From Saprospiraceae bacterium (GTDB lineage: Bacteria; Bacteroidota; Bacteroidia; Chitinophagales; Saprospiraceae), in contig JANQRV010000296.1 of assembly GCA_028284395.1 (NCBI GenBank), positions 1-41,286 on the forward strand: a DNA stretch of 41,286 nucleotides, given 5' to 3'. Positions within the stretch are counted from its first letter, which is position 1, and each line of letters opens with the position of its first letter. The notes beneath the pieces are model-generated. The model worked only from the letters and a program-made list of their open reading frames with translations. It was not told where the DNA came from and searched no databases. The translations under genes and the position numbers were made by a program. Of this stretch, positions 17,487 to 25,192 are shown in pieces.

Positions 17487-17786
17487 TTAACGGTAGTACA
17501 TTAATACTGCGCCAAACATGGTTATCAACGCGATCAGCACGGTGGCCATATGAATCGAATAGCGCAAATGGTTTACAAATGTTTCGATTTCATTTTTCAT
17601 CTTCGGATATTTAGGATAAATTTCTGATTCCATCTTCTTCCGGTTAAAAAGATGGCTAGCACCAAATTCCACCTTATTTTGCACCAATACCTTGTAGGAT
17701 TTTAATACTTTAATCCTGAAGTATACATTGAGAAAAAGCATTGCGATAAACAACCCGATGACAGATATTACTAGAATTATATACAT
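17487..17786 (-). CDS. Small two-helix membrane protein
   Basis: 99 aa from the ATG at 17784-17786; an ATG at 17817-17819 would add eleven polar residues and is less likely. Two hydrophobic helices, at residues 1-20 (YIILVISVIGLFIAMLFLNV) and about 76-95 (MATVLIALITMFGAVLMYY), flank a basic cytosolic or periplasmic loop. I do not recognise the family. It is divergent from the secreted protein at 17830, with only 43 bases between the two starts, so they may share control. Confidence 0.7.
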   Translation of the reverse strand: MYIILVISVIGLFIAMLFLNVYFRIKVLKSYKVLVQNKVEFGASHLFNRKKMESEIYPKYPKMKNEIETFVNHLRYSIHMATVLIALITMFGAVLMYYR

Positions 17787-17829
17787 GTTAGATTCAAAAT
17801 TTAATGGTTGAGAGCACATTTATCATTTC

Positions 17830-18336
17830 ATGAAAACATCGCTCACAATAATACTCGCAAAATTCGCAATTATTCTGTTCACAAACCATCTGAATGCTCA
17901 AACAACTTATCAAAAAATTGCGGGAGATTCAATTGTGATTACACATAACGAATTTGGCATTAATGTTTATTTGTTAAACGGCAAGAAACTCAACATGCCA
18001 GTTATGAAATGGTTTATGTCAGATTATTCGTCAGCTTACAACTACATTAAGGTCGCCTCACTGAGTAATACAATCAGCAAGACTGGCCTTGGGGTCGGTG
18101 GGTTGTTTATCTTCTCGGGGTTCCTGGTTGACAAACGAAACAAGCCGGCCCGAAAAGACTTGTTTACTTTAGGAGCAATTGTTGGAAGCAGTAGTTTAGT
18201 ATTACAGATCATCACAGAGTTATTTAAAGTAAGTGCAGTAAAATCTTACAATGAAGAAATCCTATTGTTTTATATGAAACAGAATCCGGTCACTTTGAAA
18301 ATGGAAACTGGGCCGGGACTGACAATAAATTTTTGA
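17830..18336 (+). CDS. Exported hypothetical protein with two membrane segments
   Basis: 168 aa. A signal peptide ends near LNAQ at residue 24. The mature part reads TTYQKIAGDSIVITHNEFG and YLLNGKKLNMPVMKWFM, then has two hydrophobic stretches around 80-98 (TGLGVGGLFIFSGFLV) and 112-128 (GAIVGSSSLVLQIITEL), a common layout in small Bacteroidota envelope proteins of unknown role. It is followed after four bases by the MOSC gene, on the same strand, so an operon is possible. I cannot name the family. Confidence 0.75.
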   Translation: MKTSLTIILAKFAIILFTNHLNAQTTYQKIAGDSIVITHNEFGINVYLLNGKKLNMPVMKWFMSDYSSAYNYIKVASLSNTISKTGLGVGGLFIFSGFLVDKRNKPARKDLFTLGAIVGSSSLVLQIITELFKVSAVKSYNEEILLFYMKQNPVTLKMETGPGLTINF

Positions 18337-18340
18337 ATCC

Positions 18341-18820
18341 ATGTCTTTAAATAGTTTGTTCAAGACAATGCCTCAGGTCGGTCGAATTCGTTGGATAGGG
18401 ATTAGAGAAGAAAAGTATAAACCGCTAACGGAACTGGAAGAGGCGCAGCTTTCGACCAATGAAGGCCTCATTGGAGATCGGTACAATGGACAAAGCAAAA
18501 AGAGGCAAGTAACGCTGATCCAGGCAGAGCACCTGGAAGTCGTCGGTCAGATCCTTGACCAGGGAACAATTCACCCAGGGTCAACTCGTAGGAATATTGT
18601 TGTTTCTGGGATTAATTTGCTTGCCTTTAAAGATCAGGAGTTTGAGATCGGTGATCAAGTGGTACTAGCTATGACTGGGATTTGTCATCCTTGCTCTCGT
18701 ATGGAGGAGAACTTGGGACCTGGAGGTTATAATGCCCTTCGCGGGCACAGCGGTATCAATGCAACAGTTATTAAGGGAGGCGTCATTCGCATCGGTGATG
18801 CGGTCCGCCTGAAATTATAA
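18341..18820 (+). CDS. MOSC-domain protein
   Basis: 159 aa, one MOSC (molybdenum cofactor sulfurase C-terminal) domain. Motifs are GLIGDRYNG (42-50), QVTLIQAEHLEVV, RRNIVVSGINL (83-93) and the cysteine-containing GICHPCSRMEENLGPGGYNALRGHSGI (113-139) with Cys115 and Cys118 and the conserved Glu/Gly/His positions. MOSC domains bind Moco or handle sulfur; stand-alone ones resemble YiiM, which reduces N-hydroxylated compounds. An ATG seven codons in could also start the protein. It precedes a DinB gene by ten bases, on the same strand. Confidence 0.9.
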   Translation: MSLNSLFKTMPQVGRIRWIGIREEKYKPLTELEEAQLSTNEGLIGDRYNGQSKKRQVTLIQAEHLEVVGQILDQGTIHPGSTRRNIVVSGINLLAFKDQEFEIGDQVVLAMTGICHPCSRMEENLGPGGYNALRGHSGINATVIKGGVIRIGDAVRLKL

Positions 18821-18830
18821 TTCAATTCCA

Positions 18831-19289
18831 ATGATGGGAGAAGTAAGTAGAATTCGAGAACAAATAAAAGGTTGTTATGAAGGGCCTGCATGGCATGGAC
18901 CGGCTTTGCGAAAGATATTAGACCAAGTGTCTCCCGGGCGCCGTTTGCAACAACTGCATAACGGAAATAATATTGCCGAGTTGGTTTTCCACATTACTGC
19001 TTGGCGGCTCTTTGTCATCAAAAGATTAGAAGGTGATGGAAAGTATGATGTGGAAGGAGCTACCAACTTCAAAGCGATTAAAGTTCTGAATGAGGATGGT
19101 TGGCGTAATTTGCTAGTAAACCTAGACCACTCTCAAGAAAGACTATTAGCGCTCATGAACGACCTGCCGGAAGAGAAATTAAAAGAACAGGTCGCTGGGC
19201 GATCCTATGATTTTTATTTCCTATTGCACGGAATTATTCAACATGATTTATATCATGCCGGGCAAATTGCTTTACTTAATAGGTCCTGA
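18831..19289 (+). CDS. DinB-family protein
   Basis: 152 aa (the next codon is also ATG, so the start may be 18834). This is a four-helix-bundle DinB/YfiT-like protein with three histidines expected to bind a divalent metal: His about 54 in ELVFHITAWR and the pair in HGIIQHDLYHAGQ near the C-terminus. In related proteins the metal serves in thiol-dependent transfer reactions (bacillithiol transferases), but substrates are mostly unknown. It forms a short operon with the MOSC gene. Its stop abuts the stop of the convergent lipoprotein gene with no spacer. Confidence 0.9.
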   Translation: MMGEVSRIREQIKGCYEGPAWHGPALRKILDQVSPGRRLQQLHNGNNIAELVFHITAWRLFVIKRLEGDGKYDVEGATNFKAIKVLNEDGWRNLLVNLDHSQERLLALMNDLPEEKLKEQVAGRSYDFYFLLHGIIQHDLYHAGQIALLNRS

Positions 19290-19751
19290 TTATACTTCGT
19301 TGATCCACTTTTCATAAGTGGTCTCTACTCTGTGTTTTAGGTCAGTGATGTCCTCGTGCAGTCCCAATTGTGTGGCGTAGATATCCTTGGCGTTTACCTT
19401 GGAACTACTTCCCAATACGGTCGGGGGAGAATTCTGAGCAACGTCTGCCGTCAGATTATACATCGAAGAGCTATTCTGATAATTCTTTCGCCAATCGGTA
19501 TAGGCTGACTCGAGATTTTCGATGATGTCAACAAAGGTTAATTCTTGTGTTGTGAGTGCTCTTCCCTGAATATTGATACTGTTCTTTTTTTGGACCAATT
19601 CTTTCAGTTTTTCATTTAGACCCGCTTCGATGGAAGCGGACTCTTCATGAATTTTGGTAGCTTTTCTCAATAGTGTTTTCTCTTTGCTAGTGTTGCAACT
19701 ACTCCCCAACAGGCAGACAAGGAGCGGCAGCACCATGATTTGTCTTAGCAT
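19290..19751 (-). CDS. Small coiled-coil lipoprotein
   Basis: 153 aa. The lipobox LLGSSC places the acylated Cys at residue 19. The mature protein is helical with long Glu/Lys-rich heptad patterns (ATKIHEESASIEAGLNEKLKELVQKK around 33-58, and DIENLES, LKHRVETTYEKWINE later), so it probably forms a coiled coil at a membrane surface. I do not recognise a family. It converges tail to tail with the DinB gene. Confidence 0.75.
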   Translation of the reverse strand: MLRQIMVLPLLVCLLGSSCNTSKEKTLLRKATKIHEESASIEAGLNEKLKELVQKKNSINIQGRALTTQELTFVDIIENLESAYTDWRKNYQNSSSMYNLTADVAQNSPPTVLGSSSKVNAKDIYATQLGLHEDITDLKHRVETTYEKWINEV

Positions 19752-19919
19752 GACTAATCGGTTTTGGATAGTGTATGTTTGTAATAAAACGAAATCTGGT
19801 TATCTCATATTTTTTTCACTGCGCGATTGTGAATTCCATGTACCGATCTTGGATAACTTTCAAAATTACCATTTGAAATCTCTAATACCAAATTAATCAA
19901 ATCCAACCCCATTTACAAT

Positions 19920-19956
19920 ATTTGGGGCAATTTTAGTAAATGTTAATTCCCCAAAT
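19920..19956 (-). terminator. Probable terminator hairpin after the M20 peptidase
   Basis: ATTTGGGG (19920-19927) pairs with CCCCAAAT (19949-19956), and AATT/AATT continues the stem inward past one bulged base. It begins ten bases after the stop of the minus-strand M20 peptidase gene. The tract that follows on that strand is A/T-rich but not a clean run of U, so termination is likely but not certain. Confidence 0.45.
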
Positions 19957-19965
19957 TGTCTTGGT

Positions 19966-21492
19966 CTATTCAATGGGCTGGTTGAGTACCCCGATCAAAC
20001 TTCTCACTCCTTCGTAATAATTTCCTAACCTAAGGTTTTCGTTAGGACTGTGTTGATTGTTGTCGGCATTTACCAAAGGTAAAATCACTGCCGGGACATC
20101 CAGGATCCTGACGAATGGAGAAATGGGAACGGAACCTCCCAAGGTTCTTACTTTCACGGGAGAAGTGCCGAATGTATGCAACAAAGCTTTTTCTAACCAA
20201 CGACCGATTTCGGAATCGACCGGAGTCCGAAAAGCGGGATATGCAGCTCTGGCAGACATGGATAACAAGCGAGCATATTCCATTCGTTCCGATTCTGTCG
20301 GTTCTGAACTCAGTATGTGGTAGCCCTGTTCTTTGATGTGTTCTTTGATCAGTTTGATTAGCTGGTCGGGATCACTCTCTTTAACCAACCTGATATCCAA
20401 GTGGGCGACAGCCGCTTCCGGGATAATGGTCCGAACCTTGCTGCCCACCCACCCAGCTGACATACCCCTGATGTTGAGGGAAGGATATTGAAGAGCTTCT
20501 TGTAAATTACTGCCTACTTTGTCGGGAGCAGCAATTCCCAATTTTTCTTGGATCGCCTTTTCGTCGTCCGGCACTTTGTTCAAAACCTCTTTGATGCTTT
20601 CGTTGAGTTCGATGTCTCGGTAAAATCCTGGAATGGTTACTTTCCCATTCTGATCCTTCATTGAGGCCAACAATTGTGCAAGTCTTAATGCGGGATTGGG
20701 GGCATAATTCCCATAGTGTCCACTGTGTTGTGGAGACCTGGGGCCGTAGGTAGTGATTCTCAATGACGCAATGCCCCGGGCTCCAAAAACCAAAGTGGGT
20801 TGTTCTGAAAGATGGATCGGGCCATCCAGAATGACAAGCATGTCGGCTTTTAGTATTTCACTGTTTTGAGCAACTGATTCATTGAGATGTGGTGCGCTCT
20901 GTTCTTCCTCGCAGTCCATTATCACTTTAATATTGTAGTCCGGCTTGACGCCGGCTTCTGCCATTGCATCCATTGCGGCAAGAAACATAACAACCGGACC
21001 TTTCGCATCTGCTGAAGACCGGGCAAAAATTCTCCAGTCTGGGTTTACCTCGCTTTCGATCAGTTCTAATTTGCCAGTTGTCCACTCATCGATCTCTCCA
21101 CCTTTCATTTTTAGCACTGGTTCATAAGGTGACGTCTGCTCCCATTTGGATGGATCTACCGCTTGACCATCAATATGCATATAGAAGAGCACCGTTTTCG
21201 AAGCTCCCGGAAAGTCTTGTTGAGCAAAAAGCCAATCAATATTGCCCGTCGGTAGCCGATCCATTTTGAAGCCGCGCCTGGTAAAGGCAGCCATTGCCCA
21301 ATCCATGTTGGCATCCATTTGCGCGGGATACCGACCGTTGTTTGGAATTCGAAGAAATTCGAGATATTCACTCAAGGATTGATGAGCGTGCTTGTAGGCT
21401 AAAGATTGGATGCTTTGAGCGTCAAGTCGCTTTTGAGCATGGTTGGCAATTGTCCAATTGCTTAATAAGATCAGGAAAATCAGTTTTTTCAT
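19966..21492 (-). CDS. Secreted M20-family metallopeptidase (dipeptidase type)
   Basis: 508 aa with a signal peptide ending near NHAQ at residue 19. Metal-binding and catalytic residues follow the M20 order: His and Asp in LFYMHIDGQAVD, Asp in RSSADAKGPVV, the Glu-Glu pair in MDCEEEQSAPH, Asp in LDGPIH, and the C-terminal His in NNQHSPNENLRLG. A dimerisation domain occupies about 235-385. The length and motif spacing fit the PDZ-less PepV/CNDP-like dipeptidases. It probably hydrolyses dipeptides in the periplasm, releasing amino acids for uptake. It stands alone: the palindrome at 21533-21563 and the MotA gene lie upstream. Confidence 0.93.
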   Translation of the reverse strand: MKKLIFLILLSNWTIANHAQKRLDAQSIQSLAYKHAHQSLSEYLEFLRIPNNGRYPAQMDANMDWAMAAFTRRGFKMDRLPTGNIDWLFAQQDFPGASKTVLFYMHIDGQAVDPSKWEQTSPYEPVLKMKGGEIDEWTTGKLELIESEVNPDWRIFARSSADAKGPVVMFLAAMDAMAEAGVKPDYNIKVIMDCEEEQSAPHLNESVAQNSEILKADMLVILDGPIHLSEQPTLVFGARGIASLRITTYGPRSPQHSGHYGNYAPNPALRLAQLLASMKDQNGKVTIPGFYRDIELNESIKEVLNKVPDDEKAIQEKLGIAAPDKVGSNLQEALQYPSLNIRGMSAGWVGSKVRTIIPEAAVAHLDIRLVKESDPDQLIKLIKEHIKEQGYHILSSEPTESERMEYARLLSMSARAAYPAFRTPVDSEIGRWLEKALLHTFGTSPVKVRTLGGSVPISPFVRILDVPAVILPLVNADNNQHSPNENLRLGNYYEGVRSLIGVLNQPIE

Positions 21493-21532
21493 AGCGTTTG
21501 GATGTAGCTGGAAATTGGTCCAAACTTACTAA

Positions 21533-21563
21533 GATTTACCAGATCGTCAAGATCTGGTAAATC
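21533..21563. repeat. Perfect 13-bp inverted repeat with 5-base loop
   Basis: GATTTACCAGATC at 21533-21545 and its exact reverse complement at 21551-21563 enclose GTCAA. It lies 17 bases beyond the stop of the minus-strand MotA-like gene and 40 bases before the M20 start, so the simplest reading is a terminator for the barrel-to-MotA operon. The following minus-strand bases (TTAGTAAGTTT) are a weak U-tract. Its perfection would also fit a dispersed repeat or a protein-binding site. Confidence 0.6.
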
Positions 21564-21580
21564 CATTGTAGGACATCGTC

Positions 21581-22336
21581 TTATGCCGGAGCATAAATTC
21601 GACTGATCAAATTATCAATGATGTATGATTTGGTCCGGGAATAAAAGGTGTCGATGTATTCTAAGTAACGATGGTACAAAAAGTTGAGAATCAATCCAAT
21701 TAGGAGTGCTACTAAAGTCGTGTCAAATGCAATGTTCAAGCTGCGTGTAATTTCGGGCATCCCTTCAGCAGTTTTCGCCAGGTGCGCCATGCCAATGGAA
21801 GAAGAAAGCCCGATCAACGTGCCAATGAAACCCAGAGAAATAATGGCACTCAACAGATATCTTACGATTTCTAGTTTACCGTCTAGTTCGTCCTTACTGT
21901 TGTCTACTTGTGCATTGAAAACCTGTAGTGTTTCGCCGATGGACTGATCATTCCGATACTGCGTACATGCTTTCTTAATGAACTCGGCCACTAGGTAATT
22001 ACTTCCCTGTTTTTCTAATTGGATAACGTTCAGCTTGATTTTTGCAACTTCTTCGGGCGACAATACCAACTGATCCCTTTCGGGCAATAGATTCAGATTA
22101 AATCCATCGAATTCACTTTTGATGAATTTTTTCCGTTCGTATAATTCAAAGAGACTGTAAAAAAAGAGAACATAAATAGCTGCCTGAATGTATCCACTAC
22201 CGGAGCCGCCCATCACTTGAAAGAAACGATGGAGCCCCGTGTCCGTGAATAGGTTGCCAAGAAAAATAAGCAGGAACCACAGAAAAGCGGCCGCTACAAT
22301 GCTAAAGATTAATTGGAATGATTTGGTACTAAACAT
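21581..22336 (-). CDS. MotA/TolQ/ExbB-family proton-channel protein
   Basis: 251 aa from the ATG at 22334-22336. A TTG start at 22358-22360 would add eight residues and has an AAGGAG sequence at a good distance, so that start is a real alternative. Three membrane segments are visible: about residues 5-28, 48-66, and the paired helices 156-180 and 198-222 containing LLSAIISLGFIGTLIGLSSSIG and the MotA-like FDTTLVALLIGLILNFLYH. The long cytosolic region lies between 67 and 155. Such proteins form the pentameric ring of stator-type ion channels that use proton or sodium flow to move a partner. The partner is likely the ExbD-like protein just upstream. Confidence 0.88.
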   Translation of the reverse strand: MFSTKSFQLIFSIVAAAFLWFLLIFLGNLFTDTGLHRFFQVMGGSGSGYIQAAIYVLFFYSLFELYERKKFIKSEFDGFNLNLLPERDQLVLSPEEVAKIKLNVIQLEKQGSNYLVAEFIKKACTQYRNDQSIGETLQVFNAQVDNSKDELDGKLEIVRYLLSAIISLGFIGTLIGLSSSIGMAHLAKTAEGMPEITRSLNIAFDTTLVALLIGLILNFLYHRYLEYIDTFYSRTKSYIIDNLISRIYAPA

Positions 22337-22370
22337 GGTATTTCTTTTAAGAGAAGCCAAGCCTGGCTCC

Positions 22371-23261
22371 TTATTTTTTAATGAATTTATAGCGACCGTC
22401 TGATTGAAGTACTACTTTACCAAGAAGTACCCGACTCTTGCTAATCGGCAGTGTTTTAACAAAAGATTCTCCTCTTTGCTCACCACCTTTCCCCTTGGTA
22501 TAAATCAGTCCGTTCAGCCGCACAGTTTGATTATTGCGTTTACTTTCCTTGAATTGTGCGTATAAGAGGTATTCGCCAGGAATGATTTCGTCGAATTGGC
22601 GGATCGCCTCCTGGTTGGTCCTCAGGTCATTACCGAATAGCCGGTTTCTCGATTTCCCACTGTCCCATTGACCGATGGATCGGTCTCTCTTTCGACCCCC
22701 GTATACACAATTATTGCCCTTGCAAACGAAAAAGTCTACATTATCATCCTTGCTGGCCCAGTTGAGCTCAAATGATACCTTGCAGGGTACTGAAGGGGCG
22801 TCGCCTTTGTATACGGTCGTTTCCCTTGGGCCCGCAGTGATTGGTGTGGGCTCCTTTTTCGGAGGTATGACTACTTTCTCTTTAGGTGTCGTAGTTACAG
22901 GTTTTTTTGGTGGTACCGGTTTTTTCTTTTCGGGAACCTTGTTAGCTACTGCCTTGGGTTTTGGTTGATTGAAGTCGATCTTTTTCTCTGCTACCTTTCT
23001 CTTCTCTGGTTTGGGCCAGTTTTTGTAATCGACCAAAACGGTAAACAGGGTATCGCCCACTTGTTTGGAGGTGAGGCTATCGTGTAGATCTCCGAATATT
23101 TTCATTTCAGAAGTATCCAGATACATGGCCACCTGCCGGACATCAGAGGCAGAACTCCCTCCTTTGGGAGTAATGACAAAGAGGAAGATGACTGCTCCCA
23201 ATGCGCCAGTGATGAGATCCAGAAAGGACAGGTTGAATAATTGATTTTTTCTCCGTGCCAT
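22371..23261 (-). CDS. ExbD/TolR-like single-helix protein with C-terminal beta domain
   Basis: 296 aa. The N-terminus NLSFLDLITGALGAVIFLFVI (10-30) is the stator-type helix with a buried acidic residue, Asp15, as in ExbD, TolR and MotB. A short globular part follows, then a Lys/Pro-rich linker (about 82-150: KPEKRKVAEKK, PPKKPVTTTPKEK). The C-terminal domain (156-296) begins CKVSFELNWASKDDNVDFFVCKGNN and has PGEYLLYAQF, a pattern resembling periplasmic beta-sandwich domains rather than the ExbD fold or an OmpA-type peptidoglycan-binding domain. It is transcribed with the MotA-like gene (10-34 bases downstream), the zinc ribbon and the barrel gene. Confidence 0.8.
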   Translation of the reverse strand: MARRKNQLFNLSFLDLITGALGAVIFLFVITPKGGSSASDVRQVAMYLDTSEMKIFGDLHDSLTSKQVGDTLFTVLVDYKNWPKPEKRKVAEKKIDFNQPKPKAVANKVPEKKKPVPPKKPVTTTPKEKVVIPPKKEPTPITAGPRETTVYKGDAPSVPCKVSFELNWASKDDNVDFFVCKGNNCVYGGRKRDRSIGQWDSGKSRNRLFGNDLRTNQEAIRQFDEIIPGEYLLYAQFKESKRNNQTVRLNGLIYTKGKGGEQRGESFVKTLPISKSRVLLGKVVLQSDGRYKFIKK

Positions 23262-23282
23262 TTGAATTGATTTTAAGCTTTG

Positions 23283-23561
23283 TCAGCCAGTTTTTGCATT
23301 GGGCAAGGTGCCCGTTTTAAAAGCGGAGTCTTTTTCGCGCTGCTGTTTAGAGAGCGGAAACTGACAGTAATTGCATTTGTCTCCGTCTCCAGGGGCTTCG
23401 TTGCCACAATTGTGGCATTGAACCAGGCTTTTTTCCACTTTCAAGATTTCTCGAATCTGGTCTCCTGAAGATTTATGAGTGAAATCTCCGGCCATGTTGC
23501 ACTGATGGCACCTTATGGTACCATCAGGATTTTCGCTGAAACAATTATTGCATATCAACAT
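23283..23561 (-). CDS. Small double zinc-ribbon protein
   Basis: 92 aa from the ATG at 23559-23561; the frame extends 15 codons upstream, but that part overlaps the barrel gene and looks non-coding. It has two CxxC-x10-CxxC modules: Cys4/7/18/21 (LICNNCF, RCHQCN) and Cys49/52/63/66 (VQCHNCG, KCNYCQF), separated by a charged helical linker. Zinc binding is likely. The protein has no membrane segment and is presumably cytosolic. It lies between the barrel and the ExbD-like gene in one operon. The function is unknown; it may regulate or scaffold the channel. Confidence 0.8.
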   Translation of the reverse strand: MLICNNCFSENPDGTIRCHQCNMAGDFTHKSSGDQIREILKVEKSLVQCHNCGNEAPGDGDKCNYCQFPLSKQQREKDSAFKTGTLPNAKTG

Positions 23562-23565
23562 ATTC

Positions 23566-24306
23566 CTAGTATTTGTCGCCAAATGAAAAATGGTATTCGT
23601 AGCCAACGGTCAAGATGGTAGACCGATTGAATTGATTGCCATCGAATTCATCAAAGAAAGTGTTGGCTTGCTTATACCTTGGATTGAAGACGTCATTCAG
23701 GCCGATATCCCAGGTAATATTGAATGTTAACTTGCTCTTTTCGTTAATATCGAAGAAGATACCGGGGGTGATTTGGAAGCCTACCTGTGTGCTGCGATAA
23801 TCATCGTTGACACTGTTGCCAAAAGCAACGGTGAAGTTTTCCTCTTTGATTTCATCGGAACCAAAGAACTCCGTGGTTTCGTCAATCTTTCCCCCAAGAC
23901 CAATGTTGAAAGAAGGCCCCATCGCGATAGAAAATCCAAAATTGCTATCCATATTCTTGCGATAGCCAATGAGAACGGGAATGGTTAAGAAATGCAGCCG
24001 CTCATCTGCAGAGAAAAACCCGGTCCCTTCCGTATCCTGAAAATTGTCTGTTTCATAGTGGCCACCCTTTTGGATGTATTGAAGACCACTGGTTAATGTA
24101 AAATTGCCGATTTCGAATCCGGCAGTGAATCCTCCGTTAACTCCAGTCAAAGCATTAGATGTCGAGTACAATTCCGCCAAATCCACAGTGTGCTTGAACT
24201 TGGAGAAATTGACACCACCATTAGCGCCAATGAAGAAAGAGTTTTGAGCGTGAAGTGCGGAAAAGGTCAGTCCAAATAACAATAGAAATCCTGTTAGATG
24301 TTTCAT
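23566..24306 (-). CDS. Outer-membrane beta-barrel protein (PorT/OmpW-like)
   Basis: 246 aa from the ATG at 24304-24306, where the signal peptide MKHLTGFLLLFGLTFSALHAQ begins; a longer frame to 24375 adds an unlikely leader. The mature part alternates hydrophobic and polar residues in strands typical of an eight-strand barrel: SFFIGANGGVNFSKFKH, GGFTAGFEIGNFTLTSGLQYIQKGG, LTIPVLIGYRKNMDSNFGF, QVGFQITPGIFFDINEKSKLTFNITWDIGL, and a final STILTVGYEYHFSFG ending near an aromatic residue. It is an outer-membrane protein of unknown substrate and the first gene of the operon with the zinc ribbon and channel genes. Confidence 0.85.
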   Translation of the reverse strand: MKHLTGFLLLFGLTFSALHAQNSFFIGANGGVNFSKFKHTVDLAELYSTSNALTGVNGGFTAGFEIGNFTLTSGLQYIQKGGHYETDNFQDTEGTGFFSADERLHFLTIPVLIGYRKNMDSNFGFSIAMGPSFNIGLGGKIDETTEFFGSDEIKEENFTVAFGNSVNDDYRSTQVGFQITPGIFFDINEKSKLTFNITWDIGLNDVFNPRYKQANTFFDEFDGNQFNRSTILTVGYEYHFSFGDKY

Positions 24307-24646
24307 AATAAGATTGTTTAATTGTTTAAAAAATGGGGTTATCCAATAGGAGGTTTCCCCGTCTGGATATACCAAAGCGGTTTGATGTATGATGTTATGG
24401 GTACAGATATTTTACCTGTCGATTAATTCCGGTGACAGATTGTCGATGAAGGCATAGAAGCGGTGTTCTGAATGATGCCTAAAACCGTTAGACATTTTCT
24501 ACACTGCAAATAAAAATCTTTAAAAAGTTAAGGGCTGTTATCACATCGTTACTCTTTTGTTAATCCAATTATGACCGAATAAATGGAGGCCTGTGATTTG
24601 TATTTTAGTACGATTCGTATTATATTCATAGTACGAATCGTACTAA
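24307..24646. other. Divergent intergenic region, 340 bases
   Basis: Separates the start of the barrel operon (minus) from padR (plus). The last 43 bases hold the two PadR-type operators. The rest is A/T-rich and has no open frame of note, no RNA gene and no further inverted repeat that I can see. Promoters for both directions must lie here but have no clear consensus box. Confidence 0.6.
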
Positions 24647-24647
24647 A
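24604..24647 (+). promoter_or_regulatory. Double palindromic operator upstream of padR
   Basis: Two copies of the palindrome TACGAwTCGTA lie at 24609-24619 and 24632-24642, 23 bases centre to centre, or about two helical turns. The whole block is a perfect 16-base inverted repeat (24604-24619 with 24632-24647) whose right arm ends at the A of the padR ATG. A TTTG at 24597-24600 could be a -33 box, placing the operators across the promoter. The most likely reading is autoregulation by the PadR dimer, with the downstream membrane gene under the same control. Confidence 0.8.
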
Positions 24648-25192
24648 TGTCAAAAGCAAAACAACCTACAAAACTGGACTATGCCATCTTAGGGTTACTG
24701 AAAGATAGGGCCATGTCAGGTTATGAAATCAGAAAGATATTTGAGACTTCTGCAATGGGTAATTACAGTAGTAGCCCAGGGGCGATCTATCCAGCTCTAA
24801 AGCGGTTAGAGCGGCTTTACCTCGTTGAAAAAACGACAAAAGCGACCTCGGGAAAACCGGGATTCACGATGACTTCATCCGGACGGGAATCCTTAAAGAG
24901 GTGGTTGGTAGAACCAATAAATGGTGAAGAGATTACCAGACGATTGGATGAAATTCTATTGCGATTCGCATTCATGGATAGTTTAATTCCTAAAGAACGG
25001 CAAATCATCTTTTTAGAAGATTTTGCCCATCATTTGCATTTGATTCTTAAGGAAATGAAAACATTTTACCGAATTCATGGCAATACTTTGCCACTCAACG
25101 GGAAGTTGGCGTTTGAAAATGGGTTAGCGATTCATGAGGCACACTTCGGTTGGGCAAAGAAGGCATTAAAAGCATTAAAATCAGCAATATGA
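24647..25192 (+). CDS. PadR-family transcriptional regulator
   Basis: 181 aa. The winged-helix domain starts LDYAILGLLKDRAMSGYEIRKIFE (about 9-32), has the recognition part SSSPGAIYPALKRLERLYLVE (45-65) and the wing KATSGKPGFTMTSSGRESL. The C-terminal Vir_C/PadR-C helical region (90-181) mediates dimerisation. PadR proteins repress genes for detoxification, transport or membrane functions, and release DNA on binding a ligand. Its promoter region holds two TACGAwTCGTA palindromes. The stop overlaps the start of the downstream membrane protein (ATGA), so that protein is the likely target and partner in regulation. Confidence 0.93.
   Translation: MSKAKQPTKLDYAILGLLKDRAMSGYEIRKIFETSAMGNYSSSPGAIYPALKRLERLYLVEKTTKATSGKPGFTMTSSGRESLKRWLVEPINGEEITRRLDEILLRFAFMDSLIPKERQIIFLEDFAHHLHLILKEMKTFYRIHGNTLPLNGKLAFENGLAIHEAHFGWAKKALKALKSAI

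Noticed and set aside
21581..23261. Zorya ZorA/ZorB assignment for the MotA-like/ExbD-like pair
   Set aside because: No OmpA-like peptidoglycan-binding domain, no long ZorA tail and no ZorC, ZorD or ZorE genes nearby.
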